DNA of 64,000 nucleotides from Mycolicibacterium vinylchloridicum (GTDB lineage Bacteria; Actinomycetota; Actinomycetes; Mycobacteriales; Mycobacteriaceae), in assembly GCF_013404075.1 (NCBI RefSeq), contig NZ_JACBJQ010000011.1, positions 1 to 64,000 of the forward strand, read 5' to 3'. Of this stretch, positions 34,386 to 43,052 are shown in pieces. The notes beneath the pieces are model-generated. The model did not search any database, was not told the origin of the DNA, and saw only the letters and a program-made list of their open reading frames with translations. The position numbers and the translations under genes were made by a program. Each line of letters starts with the position of its first letter. The first letter of the stretch is position 1.

Positions 34386-36017
34386 CTACTCCAGGTGCGT
34401 GACCTCGTAGACGTCGTCGGCGTGTCGGGCGCGGATCGTCTTCTTGTCGTATTTGCCGACGCTCGTGCGGGGGATCTCGTCGATGAACGTCCATCGTTCC
34501 GGCAGCCACCAACGGACGACCTTGTCGGACAGGAATTTCCGTAGCTCCTCGGGCGAGGCCTCGGCACCCTCCTGCAGCACGACCGCGGCCAGCGGTCGTT
34601 CCTGCCAGCGCTCGTCGGGCACGCCGACGACCGCGGCCTCCCGCACCGCCGGGTGCGCGATCAAGTGGTTCTCCAGCTCTACCGACGAGATCCACTCACC
34701 ACCGGATTTGATGACGTCCTTGGCGCGGTCGGTCAGGGTGATGTAGCCCTGTTCGTCGATGCGGCCCACATCCCCGGTACGCAACCAGCCGGAGGCGAAC
34801 TTCGACTCATCGGTATTGCGGTAGTAGGAGCCGGTGATCCACGGACCGCGAACTTCCAGTTCGCCCACCGCATCCCCGTCGTTGGGCAGCACCGCGCCAC
34901 CGTCGTCGACGATGCGGGCCTCGACCCCGCACATCGGCCGGCCCTGCGTGCCGCGGATCTCCCAGACCTTGTCCTCCGGGGTGTTCGGCGCCGGCCAGGC
35001 CAGGGTGGCCATCGGTGAGGTCTCGGTCATCCCCCACAGCTGGCGGATCTGCACGCCGTAGCGTTCTTCGAACGTCTTCATCAGCGACACCGGCACCGCC
35101 GACCCGCCGCACGCGACCAGCCGCAGCGACGAAATGTCATGGCCGGGATTGCGGTCCAGATGATTCATCACGTCGTTCCAGATCGTCGGCACCGCGCCGG
35201 CCACCGTCGGGCGCTGCGTCTCGATCAGATCCACCAGCGACTTGGCGTCCATGAAGCGGTCGGGCAAGACGATGTCGGCGCCGGCCATCAGCGCCGCGTA
35301 CGGCAGCCCCCAGGCGTTGGCGTGGAACATCGGCACAATCGGAAACGCCTTGTCCGAGAAGCTCAGTCCCATACCGTTGCCGCTGCACACCGACATCGAG
35401 TGCAGGTAGCTCGACCGGTGGCCGTACACCACACCCTTCGGGTGGCCGGTGGTACCACTGGTGTAACACATTGCGGCGGCCGAATTTTCGTCGATATCAG
35501 GCCAGTCGAACTCGCACGATTCGGCGGCGGTTAGCTCGTCGTAGCGCACCACCCGCTTGCCCGACGCCTCCAGCGGCCCCAGATCTCCTGCGCCCACAGC
35601 GATCACGGTGTGCACCGTCTCCATCTTGGGGAGCACGGGTGCCAGGATCGGCGCCAGCGACAGGTCGGCGATCACCACCTGGTCCTCGGCCTCATAGGCG
35701 ACGAACTCGATCTGCTCGGGGAAGAGCCGAATGTTCAGCGTGTGCAGCACCGCCCCCATCGACGGCACCGCAACATAGGCCTCCAGGTGTTCCTGGTTGT
35801 TCCACATGAAAGTGGCGACGCGGTCGTCGCCGTCCACACCGAGGCGGCGCAATGCGTTGGCCAGTCGGCCGGCCTGCTGGCCCAGCTCGCGGTAGGTGGC
35901 GTGCCGGTAACCCCCATCACCGGTGGCGGTGGTCACCGTCCGGTCGCCGTGAACGGTGACGGCGTAGCGCAGGATCGCGGCGACCGTCAGAGGAAAGTAC
36001 TGCATGGTGCACTGCAT
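34386..36017 (-). CDS. Fatty-acid/long-chain acyl-CoA ligase (FadD family)
   Basis: 543 residues, AMP-forming adenylate enzyme. A3 motif CYTSGTTGHPKGVVYGH; A5 is in LWGMTETSP; A8 in GWLRTGDVGRID; the A10 lysine is in RTSVGKYDKKTI. It activates a medium- or long-chain or sterol-derived acid with ATP and CoA. The ATG at 36017 follows TAGATT plus six bases, fitting a leaderless transcript; an in-frame ATG at 36005 is possible. It converges with the lipid-transfer thiolase. Confidence 0.87.
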   Translation of the reverse strand: MQCTMQYFPLTVAAILRYAVTVHGDRTVTTATGDGGYRHATYRELGQQAGRLANALRRLGVDGDDRVATFMWNNQEHLEAYVAVPSMGAVLHTLNIRLFPEQIEFVAYEAEDQVVIADLSLAPILAPVLPKMETVHTVIAVGAGDLGPLEASGKRVVRYDELTAAESCEFDWPDIDENSAAAMCYTSGTTGHPKGVVYGHRSSYLHSMSVCSGNGMGLSFSDKAFPIVPMFHANAWGLPYAALMAGADIVLPDRFMDAKSLVDLIETQRPTVAGAVPTIWNDVMNHLDRNPGHDISSLRLVACGGSAVPVSLMKTFEERYGVQIRQLWGMTETSPMATLAWPAPNTPEDKVWEIRGTQGRPMCGVEARIVDDGGAVLPNDGDAVGELEVRGPWITGSYYRNTDESKFASGWLRTGDVGRIDEQGYITLTDRAKDVIKSGGEWISSVELENHLIAHPAVREAAVVGVPDERWQERPLAAVVLQEGAEASPEELRKFLSDKVVRWWLPERWTFIDEIPRTSVGKYDKKTIRARHADDVYEVTHLE

Positions 36018-36023
36018 GGCCCG

Positions 36024-36029
36024 AATCTA
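36024..36029 (-). promoter_or_regulatory. -10 element of a leaderless promoter (TAGATT)
   Basis: Read on the minus strand, TAGATT is six bases before the FadD ATG at 36017. Same layout as at 10823. Confidence 0.5.
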
Positions 36030-36078
36030 TCGGACGGGCAGCGTGACGGGTCCCGTTCAGCTCGTTGAGTGAACGGTG

Positions 36079-36096
36079 ACGCCGCGATTGCGGCGT
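36079..36096 (+). terminator. Short hairpin with T-rich tail
   Basis: Stem ACGCCGC/GCGGCGT with a GATT loop, followed by TTCTT. It lies in the gap between the divergent FadD and YnfA genes where no + strand gene ends, so it may be a leader hairpin instead. Confidence 0.25.
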
Positions 36097-36154
36097 TTCT
36101 TGGAGCGTCAGCACTCAATGAACGGCTCAGCAAGCGCAGGTACTGTTGCGCGCC

Positions 36155-36487
36155 ATGGTGTTGAAGTCGACCGCGTTGTTCGTCGCCGCGGCGCTGCTGG
36201 AGATCGGCGGCGCCTGGCTGGTGTGGCAAGGGGTGCGCGAACACCGCGGCTGGATCTGGGCCGGTTTTGGCGTAATTGCTTTGGGCGCTTACGGTTTCGT
36301 GGCTACGCTACAGCCCGATGCGCATTTCGGCCGGATCTTGGCGGCCTACGGTGGCGTGTTCGTGGCGGGCTCCTTGCTCTGGGGAATGGCCGCCGACGGG
36401 TTTCGTCCCGACCGCTGGGATGTGGCGGGCTCGCTGATCTGCCTTTTGGGCGTGGCGCTGATCATGTACGCCCCGCGCGGACGCTGA
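36155..36487 (+). CDS. YnfA/UPF0060 small membrane protein
   Basis: 110 residues with four hydrophobic helices. The family hallmarks are [19 protein letters not shown] in helix 1 and [20 protein letters not shown] between helices 2 and 3. YnfA belongs to the small multidrug-resistance superfamily; export of toxic cations has been reported for enterobacterial members, the mycobacterial role is untested. ATG at 36155 preferred to a TTG at 36146. It converges with the CsbD gene, with a hairpin in between. Confidence 0.85.
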   Translation: MVLKSTALFVAAALLEIGGAWLVWQGVREHRGWIWAGFGVIALGAYGFVATLQPDAHFGRILAAYGGVFVAGSLLWGMAADGFRPDRWDVAGSLICLLGVALIMYAPRGR

Positions 36488-36494
36488 ACGCATA

Positions 36495-36525
36495 CGGGCC
36501 CGGCCGGAGTCACCGACCGGGCCCG
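36495..36525. terminator. Bidirectional hairpin between YnfA and CsbD genes
   Basis: CGGGCCCGG (36495-36503) pairs with CCGGGCCCG (36517-36525) over a 13-base loop. No T run; the position between two convergent stops supports a terminator. Confidence 0.6.
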
Positions 36526-36535
36526 CATGGGTCTG

Positions 36536-36766
36536 CTACTGGTGCGACTCTTGTCGCTTCTCTTGGGCCTTGGCCTCGCCGCGTGCCTTGTCGGCCTCGG
36601 CTTCCTTGGCCGCGGCGTCACGCTGAGCGTCGGCCTTGTCCTGCTGGGCCTTTCCCTCTTCGGTGAGGTCGTCCCGTCCCGTGACGGTGCCGACAGCCTC
36701 CTTGGCCTTGCCCTTGACGTCCTCGACGACGCCCTTGATGCCTTCTTCGGGTCCGCTGTTGCCCAC
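36536..36766 (-). CDS. CsbD-like stress protein
   Basis: 76 residues, very rich in Lys, Glu, Ala and Asp. The N-terminal half (GIKGVVEDVKGKAKEAVGTV followed by TGRDDLTEEGKAQQ) is the CsbD domain; the rest is a charged helix with KAEAD-type repeats. In other bacteria CsbD is a general-stress protein of unknown mechanism. GTG start at 36766 with GAGGAGG 5-6 bases upstream. The 299 bases between this gene and 37066 hold no supportable gene; the open frame that extends upstream has an Arg-rich unlikely translation. Confidence 0.8.
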   Translation of the reverse strand: MGNSGPEEGIKGVVEDVKGKAKEAVGTVTGRDDLTEEGKAQQDKADAQRDAAAKEAEADKARGEAKAQEKRQESHQ

Positions 36767-37065
36767 GAGTCCTCCTCGATGCCTGTGAATGTTGTGCAGG
36801 ATGAGGCGCATGAGCACCGGATTCATCCTGCCGAGGTACGGGCAATCCATCGCGACGGCCCCTCGTTGACCGTTCGCGTCACCCGCCCAGGCCTTCGGGT
36901 TCCCGACCCCGCGAGAGCTAAACAACCGCAGGCAGAATGCAATTCGCTCGGCAATACCAGGTCGTGTTCTCTGCCAGCGAAATGGCCACCCGGTAGCGGA
37001 ACGTTTCCGACGGCGGCGACGATGTAGATGGAGAATCATTGGGGGCGGAAACGAGGAGGCGCGGT

Positions 37066-37380
37066 ATGCGTACCGCATCAGCACTAGCGGCGATGGCGGC
37101 AGTCGGTGGCATCATCGCCGGGCCGGCCGCCCCGGCCTGGGCCGATGACTCGGCCCAGAGCACGATCAGCCAGTTGCAGCAGCAGGGCTACACCGTCAAC
37201 ATCGACCGCATCGGAACCGGGCCGATGTCCAAGTGCGTGGTCACCAACGTGCGCAACCCCCAGACCCTCACCCAATGGGTGCCCTACACCGGTCCGGGGC
37301 GCAACGGAGACCGCACGATCCTGGTGCCGGTCGTGACGAGCCAGACGATCTCAGTGTCACTGGACTGCAGCGCCCACTAG
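37066..37380 (+). CDS. Small two-Cys secreted protein (family copy 1)
   Basis: 104 residues. Signal peptide 1-27 ending AAPAWADD. The mature protein reads TISQLQQQGYTVNIDRIG, then KCVVTNVRNPQ and a C-terminal SVSLDCSAH: one Cys mid-domain and one near the end, probably a disulfide. It is clearly paralogous to the products at 52326 and 51822. ATG chosen from GAGGAGG 8 bases upstream. Function unknown; the family appears to be a mycobacterial exported small protein. Confidence 0.78.
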   Translation: MRTASALAAMAAVGGIIAGPAAPAWADDSAQSTISQLQQQGYTVNIDRIGTGPMSKCVVTNVRNPQTLTQWVPYTGPGRNGDRTILVPVVTSQTISVSLDCSAH

Positions 37381-37757
37381 TCCAAATCGACGCGGATGGT
37401 GAGCAGGTTGTCACCCATCGCGCGCACCGCCGCACTGTTCATCCGCGGAAGTTCGGCCAGCCTGGCCCGCGCGTCATCGTCGGGTAGCAGGGTGGCCGTT
37501 CCGCTGTGCCAGCGTCCGCGAACGCGAACCCGCACCCGCGGATTCGCCGCGATGTTGCGGACGTACTGCGATCGATCACCGAACTCCGATACCAGCCAGA
37601 ACTCACTGCCCGTCAGCCGGCCACCGATCGGGGTACGTCGCGGTTGTCCGGATTTTCGGCCCGTCGTCTCCAACAGGGTCTGAATCGGAACCATCCGCAT
37701 CACCGGGTTGGCGATGTGGCGCTGAACGAGATTGACGACGCGCTGCCGGGGAGTCAC
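37377..37757 (-). CDS. F420-dependent nitroreductase-like (DDN/DUF385) protein
   Basis: 126 residues. LLETTGRKSGQPRRTPIGGR and QYVRNIAANPRVRVRVRGRW are the hallmark blocks of the deazaflavin-dependent nitroreductase family, a split-barrel fold that uses F420H2 to reduce quinones or other acceptors. It lacks the longer N-terminus of Ddn. Sixteen bases downstream of the YVTN propeller gene, same strand. Its stop overlaps the end of the convergent secreted gene by 4 bases. Confidence 0.82.
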   Translation of the reverse strand: MTPRQRVVNLVQRHIANPVMRMVPIQTLLETTGRKSGQPRRTPIGGRLTGSEFWLVSEFGDRSQYVRNIAANPRVRVRVRGRWHSGTATLLPDDDARARLAELPRMNSAAVRAMGDNLLTIRVDLD

Positions 37758-37772
37758 GGTCGCGGCAGGGGT

Positions 37773-38912
37773 TCAGGACGCCGCGGCGGCCAACTGCGGC
37801 TGCTGGGCCGCGGGGTCCAGGCGCAGCGCGGTGATCGCGCCGGTGTAGTCGGCCGCATACAGGCGGTTGCGCACCGGGTCGGCGGCCAGGCAGGACAGCT
37901 GCGGGCCGATGACGACGCTGTCGACGATCTCCGAAGTGGCGGTGCACAGCACGGCCACCTCGTTGCGGTCGACGATGTAGGCGCAGGCGCCGTCGCGGCT
38001 GAGGACCAGCTGCGTGGGCACACCGCCCATCGCGATCGTGTCGGTGACCCGGGCACCCGCGACGTCGATGACGTGGATGGCGCCGCGGAACTCGGCATCG
38101 CAGCCGGTGCCGAACACGGTGCGGCCGTTGGGCATCACCGCGATGTCACCGATGGATCCAGCGATCGCCACCATGTTGCGGACCGCGCGGTCCTTGGTGT
38201 CGACGATCGCGAGCAGGCCACCGGCGGGGGTGGTCAGCGCAGCGAACAGGCGCGAACCGTCGGCGCTGATGCACAGCGCCTCGACGGAAGCGCCCGGAGC
38301 GGCCGGGATCTCGACGGCCGCGACCGAGCCGGTCTCGATGTCGACGACCGCGATGTCGACCGTGTCGTTGGCGGTACGCGCGACGTAAAGGACGTCGGCG
38401 GCCGGGCTCACCGCCATGCCACCGGCAGTCATCTCAAAGGTCTTGGCCGCCAGCGGCATCCCGGTACGGGTGTCGACAGCCACGACGGCGTCGACGTCAT
38501 TGGACGCCGCGCTGACATACGCGCGATCGGCGACGACAACAGCGGCGTAGGGCTCGGACAGGCCGTCGATGGTGGTGGTCACCGTCAAGGTCGCAGCGTC
38601 GATGACGCAGACAACGTCGGCGCCGTAGTGTGCGGTGACCAGGTAGCGGCCATCGGGGCTGACGGCCATGTCACTGACCGGCCCGTGCCCCGCGGCGAGC
38701 GTCCTGGCGATGGTGACGACCGGCGCGGCGATCGGCTCGGTCAGCGGCTCCAGCTCGGCGCCCCGCAGCAGCTGCGGCAGCAGATCACCGATCGGGGCGC
38801 GCCCGATCGCCGGCAGCGACGACAGCCACAGCGAGTGCGCAGCGGCGGCCCGCTCGGCGACCGCAACACCGGTGTGCTGCGCCCCTTCCGTAACTCCCGT
38901 TGCGTTTGCCAT
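37773..38912 (-). CDS. YVTN-type beta-propeller protein
   Basis: 379 residues. About seven repeated blades are visible, e.g. MAVSPDGRYLVTAHYGADVV, MAVSPAADVLYVARTANDTV and CISADGSRLFAALTTPAGG, the pattern of YVTN/lactonase-like propellers. No signal peptide is evident; an Ala/Gly-rich N-terminus precedes the blades. GGAGG lies 9 bases upstream of the ATG. Function is unknown; neighbours (F420-type reductase) give little guide. Confidence 0.75.
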   Translation of the reverse strand: MANATGVTEGAQHTGVAVAERAAAAHSLWLSSLPAIGRAPIGDLLPQLLRGAELEPLTEPIAAPVVTIARTLAAGHGPVSDMAVSPDGRYLVTAHYGADVVCVIDAATLTVTTTIDGLSEPYAAVVVADRAYVSAASNDVDAVVAVDTRTGMPLAAKTFEMTAGGMAVSPAADVLYVARTANDTVDIAVVDIETGSVAAVEIPAAPGASVEALCISADGSRLFAALTTPAGGLLAIVDTKDRAVRNMVAIAGSIGDIAVMPNGRTVFGTGCDAEFRGAIHVIDVAGARVTDTIAMGGVPTQLVLSRDGACAYIVDRNEVAVLCTATSEIVDSVVIGPQLSCLAADPVRNRLYAADYTGAITALRLDPAAQQPQLAAAAS

Positions 38913-39402
38913 GATCTCGTACCTCCGCCGACCGGATGCGGCCGGACATTGTCTTTGGTCGTTGTTGCGTTACCTGGCGGTAACTGCCTTCGACGAGTGT
39001 AGCGAGTGAATTCGGGGAGAATTCGCGGCTTTTCACAACCTAATTCCCATGCACCCCGCGGGTCTCAGCAAGGCCTAAGGCGCGCATCGTTATCAATTCG
39101 TTGCAAAGCCGGGGAATGCCGCCAAAAATACACGTTGACATGTGATTTCGCATTTGTTCAAGATCACGAATCACGCGCTTCAATGTCTGACCGGCTTAGA
39201 TTTTCTCAGCCCGGCGGGGCCGAAAGAGGCCGAAATCACAATGCCTCAGTCGCGTCTAAATTATTAAGGAAAATCCTTAAGTTATTGACACTGTCGACAC
39301 CCGCACTCGACCAGGTAGCCGAATACTCGATCTTGATCCCCGTCAAGTTCGCTGATCCGCGTAGTTAGCGAGTGAGTCTCAGCAATTCGCTAGTGGTTCA
39401 GG
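38913..39402. other. 490-base gene-free region, relatively AT-rich
   Basis: No supportable gene on either strand. It holds the promoter of the propeller gene at its left end, a perfect 7-bp inverted repeat TTAAGGA-AAA-TCCTTAA (39264-39280) and a TTGACA hexamer at 39285. Base composition is visibly more AT-rich than in the coding neighbours. It may carry a small RNA or be remnant sequence. Confidence 0.4.
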
Positions 39403-40407
39403 TCACACCATCTGCTCGACGACCTCGCGACTGCGGGCCGGATCGCTGCCGAGCACATAGGCCGGTTCGGTGTGAGCGACCGTCGTGCCGTTGGCGACCC
39501 GCTGCTGGGCTTGTCTGAACTCCGGCAGCGGGCCCATCGCCACCCACGCCGTGTTGAGTGCGGCCCACGTGGCGGCGCGGCGGGCGGCCCACTCGATCGG
39601 GTGCGGCCGACGATAAGCGATCATGTCGGCCGCCCAGTCCGGCATGCTGTCGCGGATCGCCCAGTCGAAGAATTTCGCCTCCTGAGGGACGTCGGGATTC
39701 TCCATCAGGTTGGGACCGGTGAACTGGGCGGCGCCGTGGGTCAGGGCCAGCTTGGGCAGATACGAGCGTAGGCAGTCCAACGTCTCGCCCTTCGTCGCCG
39801 GCAGGTCCGTGCCCCCCAGAGCATGGCCGACGCGGACGAACTCGCCGTAGTAGCGGTCGATGTCGCGCAGCGGACTCGGGTGGTAGAGCTCGTGGGCGGT
39901 CGCGATACCCCAGACCACGGTGGCATAGTTCCAGCGCAGCCACTCCGGGTCGTCGGCGTCGTAGGGCAGTCCGTCGGGACGGACGCCCTTGATGGTGTGG
40001 TGCATTGCCCGCACGGTCTGGGCAACGCGTTCTGCGGTTTCAGTGGACCCGTATGCAGTCCCGATGAAGAACGCCACCGAGTGCGCAAGCCGGATACCGG
40101 ACCCTTTGAGGTCCAGCTTGCCGGTGGGATTGCCATCCTCGTCGTGCTGTACCACCCGAGAATGGTCCGATCCCATCCAGAAGATGCTGGGGTCGAAGCG
40201 CTCGATGAAGGCGGCGCACTGCAGGCCGAAGATCAGCATCGGGGTGTGCGAATGCACGTGCCACACCGCGCTGCCCGGACCGAACCAGCCCGGGTCGCCC
40301 TCTGGTCCGGCGAACTCCAGGCCGCGGAAGAACTGGCTGCGGATGTTCTTGTCGAAGTCGGATCTCACCTTGTTCTCGAGAAGTTGGTGCGGCAGCAGCA
40401 GTTTCAT
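39403..40407 (-). CDS. DUF2236 (MpaB/latex-clearing-protein-like) oxygenase
   Basis: 334 residues. The family core is seen in HVHSHTPMLIFGLQCAAFIE, RLAHSVAFFIGTAYGSTETAE, RAMHHTIKGVRPDG and LRWNYATVVWGIATAHEL, where the His residues may ligate haem b as in rubber oxygenase Lcp. Substrate unknown; Lcp-type enzymes cleave polyisoprene. ATG at 40407 with GGAAGGAG upstream is preferred to a GTG at 40434 that would run into the operator. Divergent from a TetR gene with a perfect 11-bp dyad in between. Confidence 0.8.
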   Translation of the reverse strand: MKLLLPHQLLENKVRSDFDKNIRSQFFRGLEFAGPEGDPGWFGPGSAVWHVHSHTPMLIFGLQCAAFIERFDPSIFWMGSDHSRVVQHDEDGNPTGKLDLKGSGIRLAHSVAFFIGTAYGSTETAERVAQTVRAMHHTIKGVRPDGLPYDADDPEWLRWNYATVVWGIATAHELYHPSPLRDIDRYYGEFVRVGHALGGTDLPATKGETLDCLRSYLPKLALTHGAAQFTGPNLMENPDVPQEAKFFDWAIRDSMPDWAADMIAYRRPHPIEWAARRAATWAALNTAWVAMGPLPEFRQAQQRVANGTTVAHTEPAYVLGSDPARSREVVEQMV

Positions 40408-40437
40408 CTCGGCTGGCTCCTTCCCCGGAAGCACGAC

Positions 40438-40463
40438 ACTTTGGTTACGCCTGTAACCAAAGT
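40438..40463. promoter_or_regulatory. Operator, perfect 11-bp inverted repeat
   Basis: ACTTTGGTTAC (40438-40448) and GTAACCAAAGT (40453-40463) around GCCT. It lies between the DUF2236 gene and the divergent tetR gene, upstream of the latter's -10. Very likely the binding site of that TetR protein. Confidence 0.8.
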
Positions 40464-40489
40464 AGCATGGGGCGGGCCGTCGGCCGGTA

Positions 40490-40495
40490 TATCCT
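40490..40495 (+). promoter_or_regulatory. -10 element of a leaderless promoter (TATCCT)
   Basis: TATCCT, six bases, then the ATG of tetR at 40502; the operator dyad lies just upstream where a -35 would be. Confidence 0.5.
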
Positions 40496-40501
40496 CAGCG
40501 A

Positions 40502-41098
40502 ATGCCGAGTGCCACCCGGTGGGCCGGAGTGTCGCCCGCCGATCGCCAGGCCGAGCGGCGGACGCTGCTGGTGCGCGCCGCCTTCGGTTTGTTCGGCGAT
40601 GGCGGTGAAGCCGCGGTCTCGGTGCGGTCGGTGTGCCGCGCGGCCGAGCTCAACACGCGGTACTTCTACGAGAGCTTCACCGACACCGACGCACTGCTGG
40701 GTGCGGTCTACGACGAGGTGGCAGCCGAACTCGGCGGCATCCTGACCGCGGTGATGGCCAGCGCTCGTGACGAACGTGCCCGACTGCGCGCCGGTATCCG
40801 CGCGGTGCTCGACTTCAGCTCGGCCGACCCACGCCGCGGCAAGATCCTGTTCACCGAGGCCCGCACCAACCCGGTCCTGGCTGCGCGTCGCACCATCGCC
40901 CAGGACCACGTGCGTGAACTCGTCCTCGACGAACAGCGCCGCGCCGCGCCCCAATCCGACCGGGTGGCAACCGAAGTCGGCGCCGCGATGTACGCAGGCG
41001 CGATGGCCGAGCTGGCCCAGCAGTGGCTGGCGGGCACCCTCGGCGACGATGTCGACGCCGTTGTGGCGCATGCCGTTCGGCTATTGCTCCCGAAGTGA
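40502..41098 (+). CDS. TetR-family regulator
   Basis: 198 residues. Helix-turn-helix VSVRSVCRAAELNTRYFYES (about 40-59) followed by FTDTDALLGAVYDEV; the C-terminal ligand domain has no recognised subclass. It is divergent from the DUF2236 oxygenase and overlaps the convergent MFS gene by 18 bases. With the 11-bp dyad in the shared promoter it probably represses both itself and the oxygenase. Confidence 0.87.
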   Translation: MPSATRWAGVSPADRQAERRTLLVRAAFGLFGDGGEAAVSVRSVCRAAELNTRYFYESFTDTDALLGAVYDEVAAELGGILTAVMASARDERARLRAGIRAVLDFSSADPRRGKILFTEARTNPVLAARRTIAQDHVRELVLDEQRRAAPQSDRVATEVGAAMYAGAMAELAQQWLAGTLGDDVDAVVAHAVRLLLPK

Positions 41099-42340
41099 GG
41101 CCAACCGCTCGTTGGACGGCGCGACCCACACCGCGGCCACCCCGGCGACGATGTTGAGACCGAGCAGCGTCAAGATCGGACCGACCACCGCCGCGTTCTG
41201 CGCGACCGCGCCCAGCGCGGCGCCCAACAGCGAGGACTCGACGGCGATCACCAATGACCCGAAGCCCAGCAGGGTGGCCCGGTGCTGTTCGGCGGCGAAG
41301 GCGCCGACCCAGGCCAGCCCGGCGCTGAAGATGGCCTGGTAGGCCATCGTCGCGAGGATGAAGACGATGCCGTAGATCCAGATGTGGTTCAGGTCGTCGC
41401 GGTACTCCATCGCCACGCACACCGCGGCGGCGGCGCTACCCAGCAGAGCAGAGTTGATCAGCATGCCGCGCACCCCCAGCGTGCGGCTGACGAAGCGCCA
41501 GAACAACGAGCCGGCCACCATGCCGATGCTCGACGAGATCACCAGCACGTGCAGGCTGCCCGCGGAGTCACTGTGGTTCACCGACGCGTGGATGCTGTAG
41601 AACGACGTGCCCAGGCTGACCGGAACGAACAGCAGCTGGATGACGACGTAGCGGCGGAACCACGACTGCGATTTCGCGGCGCGGACGCCGTCGCTGTACG
41701 TCTCCCGGAACGTCACCCGGCTGGTCGCCGAGGCCTGCACCGGCCCGATGAAGACGGCGGCGATCGCAGCGGCCAACAGGCCCGACGAGCCCAGCCAGAG
41801 CAGGTCGAGGTGACTGTGCGCCGGGTCCCGCTGCGCCAGGAACGGGAGCAGCACCAAGGTGGTGCCGATGGCGAGAATAGCCCCGATCGCCCCCTGGGTG
41901 AGCACCAGGTCGCTGCGACGGTGGTCGTCGAGCTTGCTCGAAACAACCTCGGAGAAAGCAACTTTGGAGATGCCACCGACCACGCCAGTGGCCAGTGAGA
42001 CGGCCAGGAAAATCCCTGCGATGAACAATTTGGTCCATGCCGAGAAGGCGCTGATCACCACGAGGGCAGCCATCATCAGCGTGGTGGTGGCGATCACCAG
42101 GTGTTTGAGATGTCGGGCACGGGCGAGCACGTACGGCGACAGTGAGTTTCCACCGACGATGCCGATGCAGTAGGCCGGATAGAGCAATCCGGCCGCCCAG
42201 TAGTACCCCTCCTGGGCGCAGATGAACGGCAGAACCACCGACACGTTGGCCAACTGAGTGCCGGTGGTGTACAGCGTGCCCTGGGTGAGCAACGCGCGGT
42301 AGGCGACCTCCACCACGGGGATATTGCCGACTGGAGGCAC
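41081..42340 (-). CDS. Major facilitator superfamily transporter
   Basis: About 419 residues with twelve hydrophobic segments, e.g. LYPAYCIGIVGGNSLSPYVL, FIAGIFLAVSLATGVVGGIS and LGFGSLVIAVESSLLGAALG. No substrate motif is recognised. The start is uncertain: GTG at 42340 (product begins MPPVGNIPVVE) and GTG at 42316 are both possible, and neither has a good ribosome site. The open frame continues upstream but its Ser/Arg-rich translation there lies opposite the divergent DUF3060 gene. Confidence 0.75.
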   Translation of the reverse strand: MPPVGNIPVVEVAYRALLTQGTLYTTGTQLANVSVVLPFICAQEGYYWAAGLLYPAYCIGIVGGNSLSPYVLARARHLKHLVIATTTLMMAALVVISAFSAWTKLFIAGIFLAVSLATGVVGGISKVAFSEVVSSKLDDHRRSDLVLTQGAIGAILAIGTTLVLLPFLAQRDPAHSHLDLLWLGSSGLLAAAIAAVFIGPVQASATSRVTFRETYSDGVRAAKSQSWFRRYVVIQLLFVPVSLGTSFYSIHASVNHSDSAGSLHVLVISSSIGMVAGSLFWRFVSRTLGVRGMLINSALLGSAAAAVCVAMEYRDDLNHIWIYGIVFILATMAYQAIFSAGLAWVGAFAAEQHRATLLGFGSLVIAVESSLLGAALGAVAQNAAVVGPILTLLGLNIVAGVAAVWVAPSNERLASLREQ

Positions 42341-42386
42341 ACCTAGCAATAGTCTGATCACCGACCTGATCGAGGAGCAGGAGCCG

Positions 42387-43049
42387 ATGAACCCAGACGA
42401 CGATCCCGAGAAGCGCATCCGGGACCTCGAGCGTCCACTGACCGAGCAGGCGCGCGAACTGGGGACCACTGGCACCCCGGGCGGCTGGCCGCCCCCGCCG
42501 CCAGCGGGGTACTACGGTCCGCCGATGCCGCCGCCGTCCGTCCCGTCGCCCTCGTCTGGCATGCGGGTGGGCTGGATTGTGCTGGCGCTGCTGGTCGTTG
42601 GGCTGATCATCGGTGGCGGCGCGATCGTGGCGACCTCGCTGTTCGCCGTCAACCGTGCGGGCACTCCGACCATCTCCGGCGGCGGCGGCACGTTCACCAC
42701 GCCCACCCGGCCCAGCCGCACCACCAGGACCCCGACTCCGACAGCGCCGTCCAGTTCGGCGGCCACGGTGGAGACCCCGGCGCCCGGCGGCAACGTCAGC
42801 GTGTCCGGCGTCAGCGAGAACAAGAGGATCGCCTGCGACGACACCGTTGTCACCATCAGCGGGGTGGACAACACCGTGGTGACCACCGGCCACTGCAAGC
42901 TCGTTCAGGTGTCCGGCATGAACAACATTGTGACCATCGATGCCACCGACACCATCGACGTCTCCGGGATCGACAACAAGGTCACGTATCGCGGCGGCTC
43001 GCCGAAGATCAGCAAGTCCGGCTTCGACAACACCGTCCAAAAGGAGTGA
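42387..43049 (+). CDS. DUF3060 membrane-anchored protein
   Basis: 220 residues. N-terminal charged helix, then a Pro-rich stretch (PPPPPAGYYGPPMPPP region, about 40-55), one membrane helix (about 64-90, VGWIVLALLVVGLIIGGGAI), a Thr/Pro linker, and a C-terminal DUF3060 repeat domain with the pattern VTISGVDNTVVTTGHC, VQVSGMNNIVTIDATD and IDVSGIDNKVTYRGG. The repeats look like a beta-solenoid. ATG at 42387 with GGAG upstream. Outer-facing anchor protein of unknown function. Confidence 0.78.
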   Translation: MNPDDDPEKRIRDLERPLTEQARELGTTGTPGGWPPPPPAGYYGPPMPPPSVPSPSSGMRVGWIVLALLVVGLIIGGGAIVATSLFAVNRAGTPTISGGGGTFTTPTRPSRTTRTPTPTAPSSSAATVETPAPGGNVSVSGVSENKRIACDDTVVTISGVDNTVVTTGHCKLVQVSGMNNIVTIDATDTIDVSGIDNKVTYRGGSPKISKSGFDNTVQKE

Positions 43050-43052
43050 GGA

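Noticed and set aside
36767-37065. Upstream extension of the CsbD open frame to 37084
   Set aside because: The extension is Arg-rich and unlike any CsbD; the GTG at 36766 has an excellent ribosome site.
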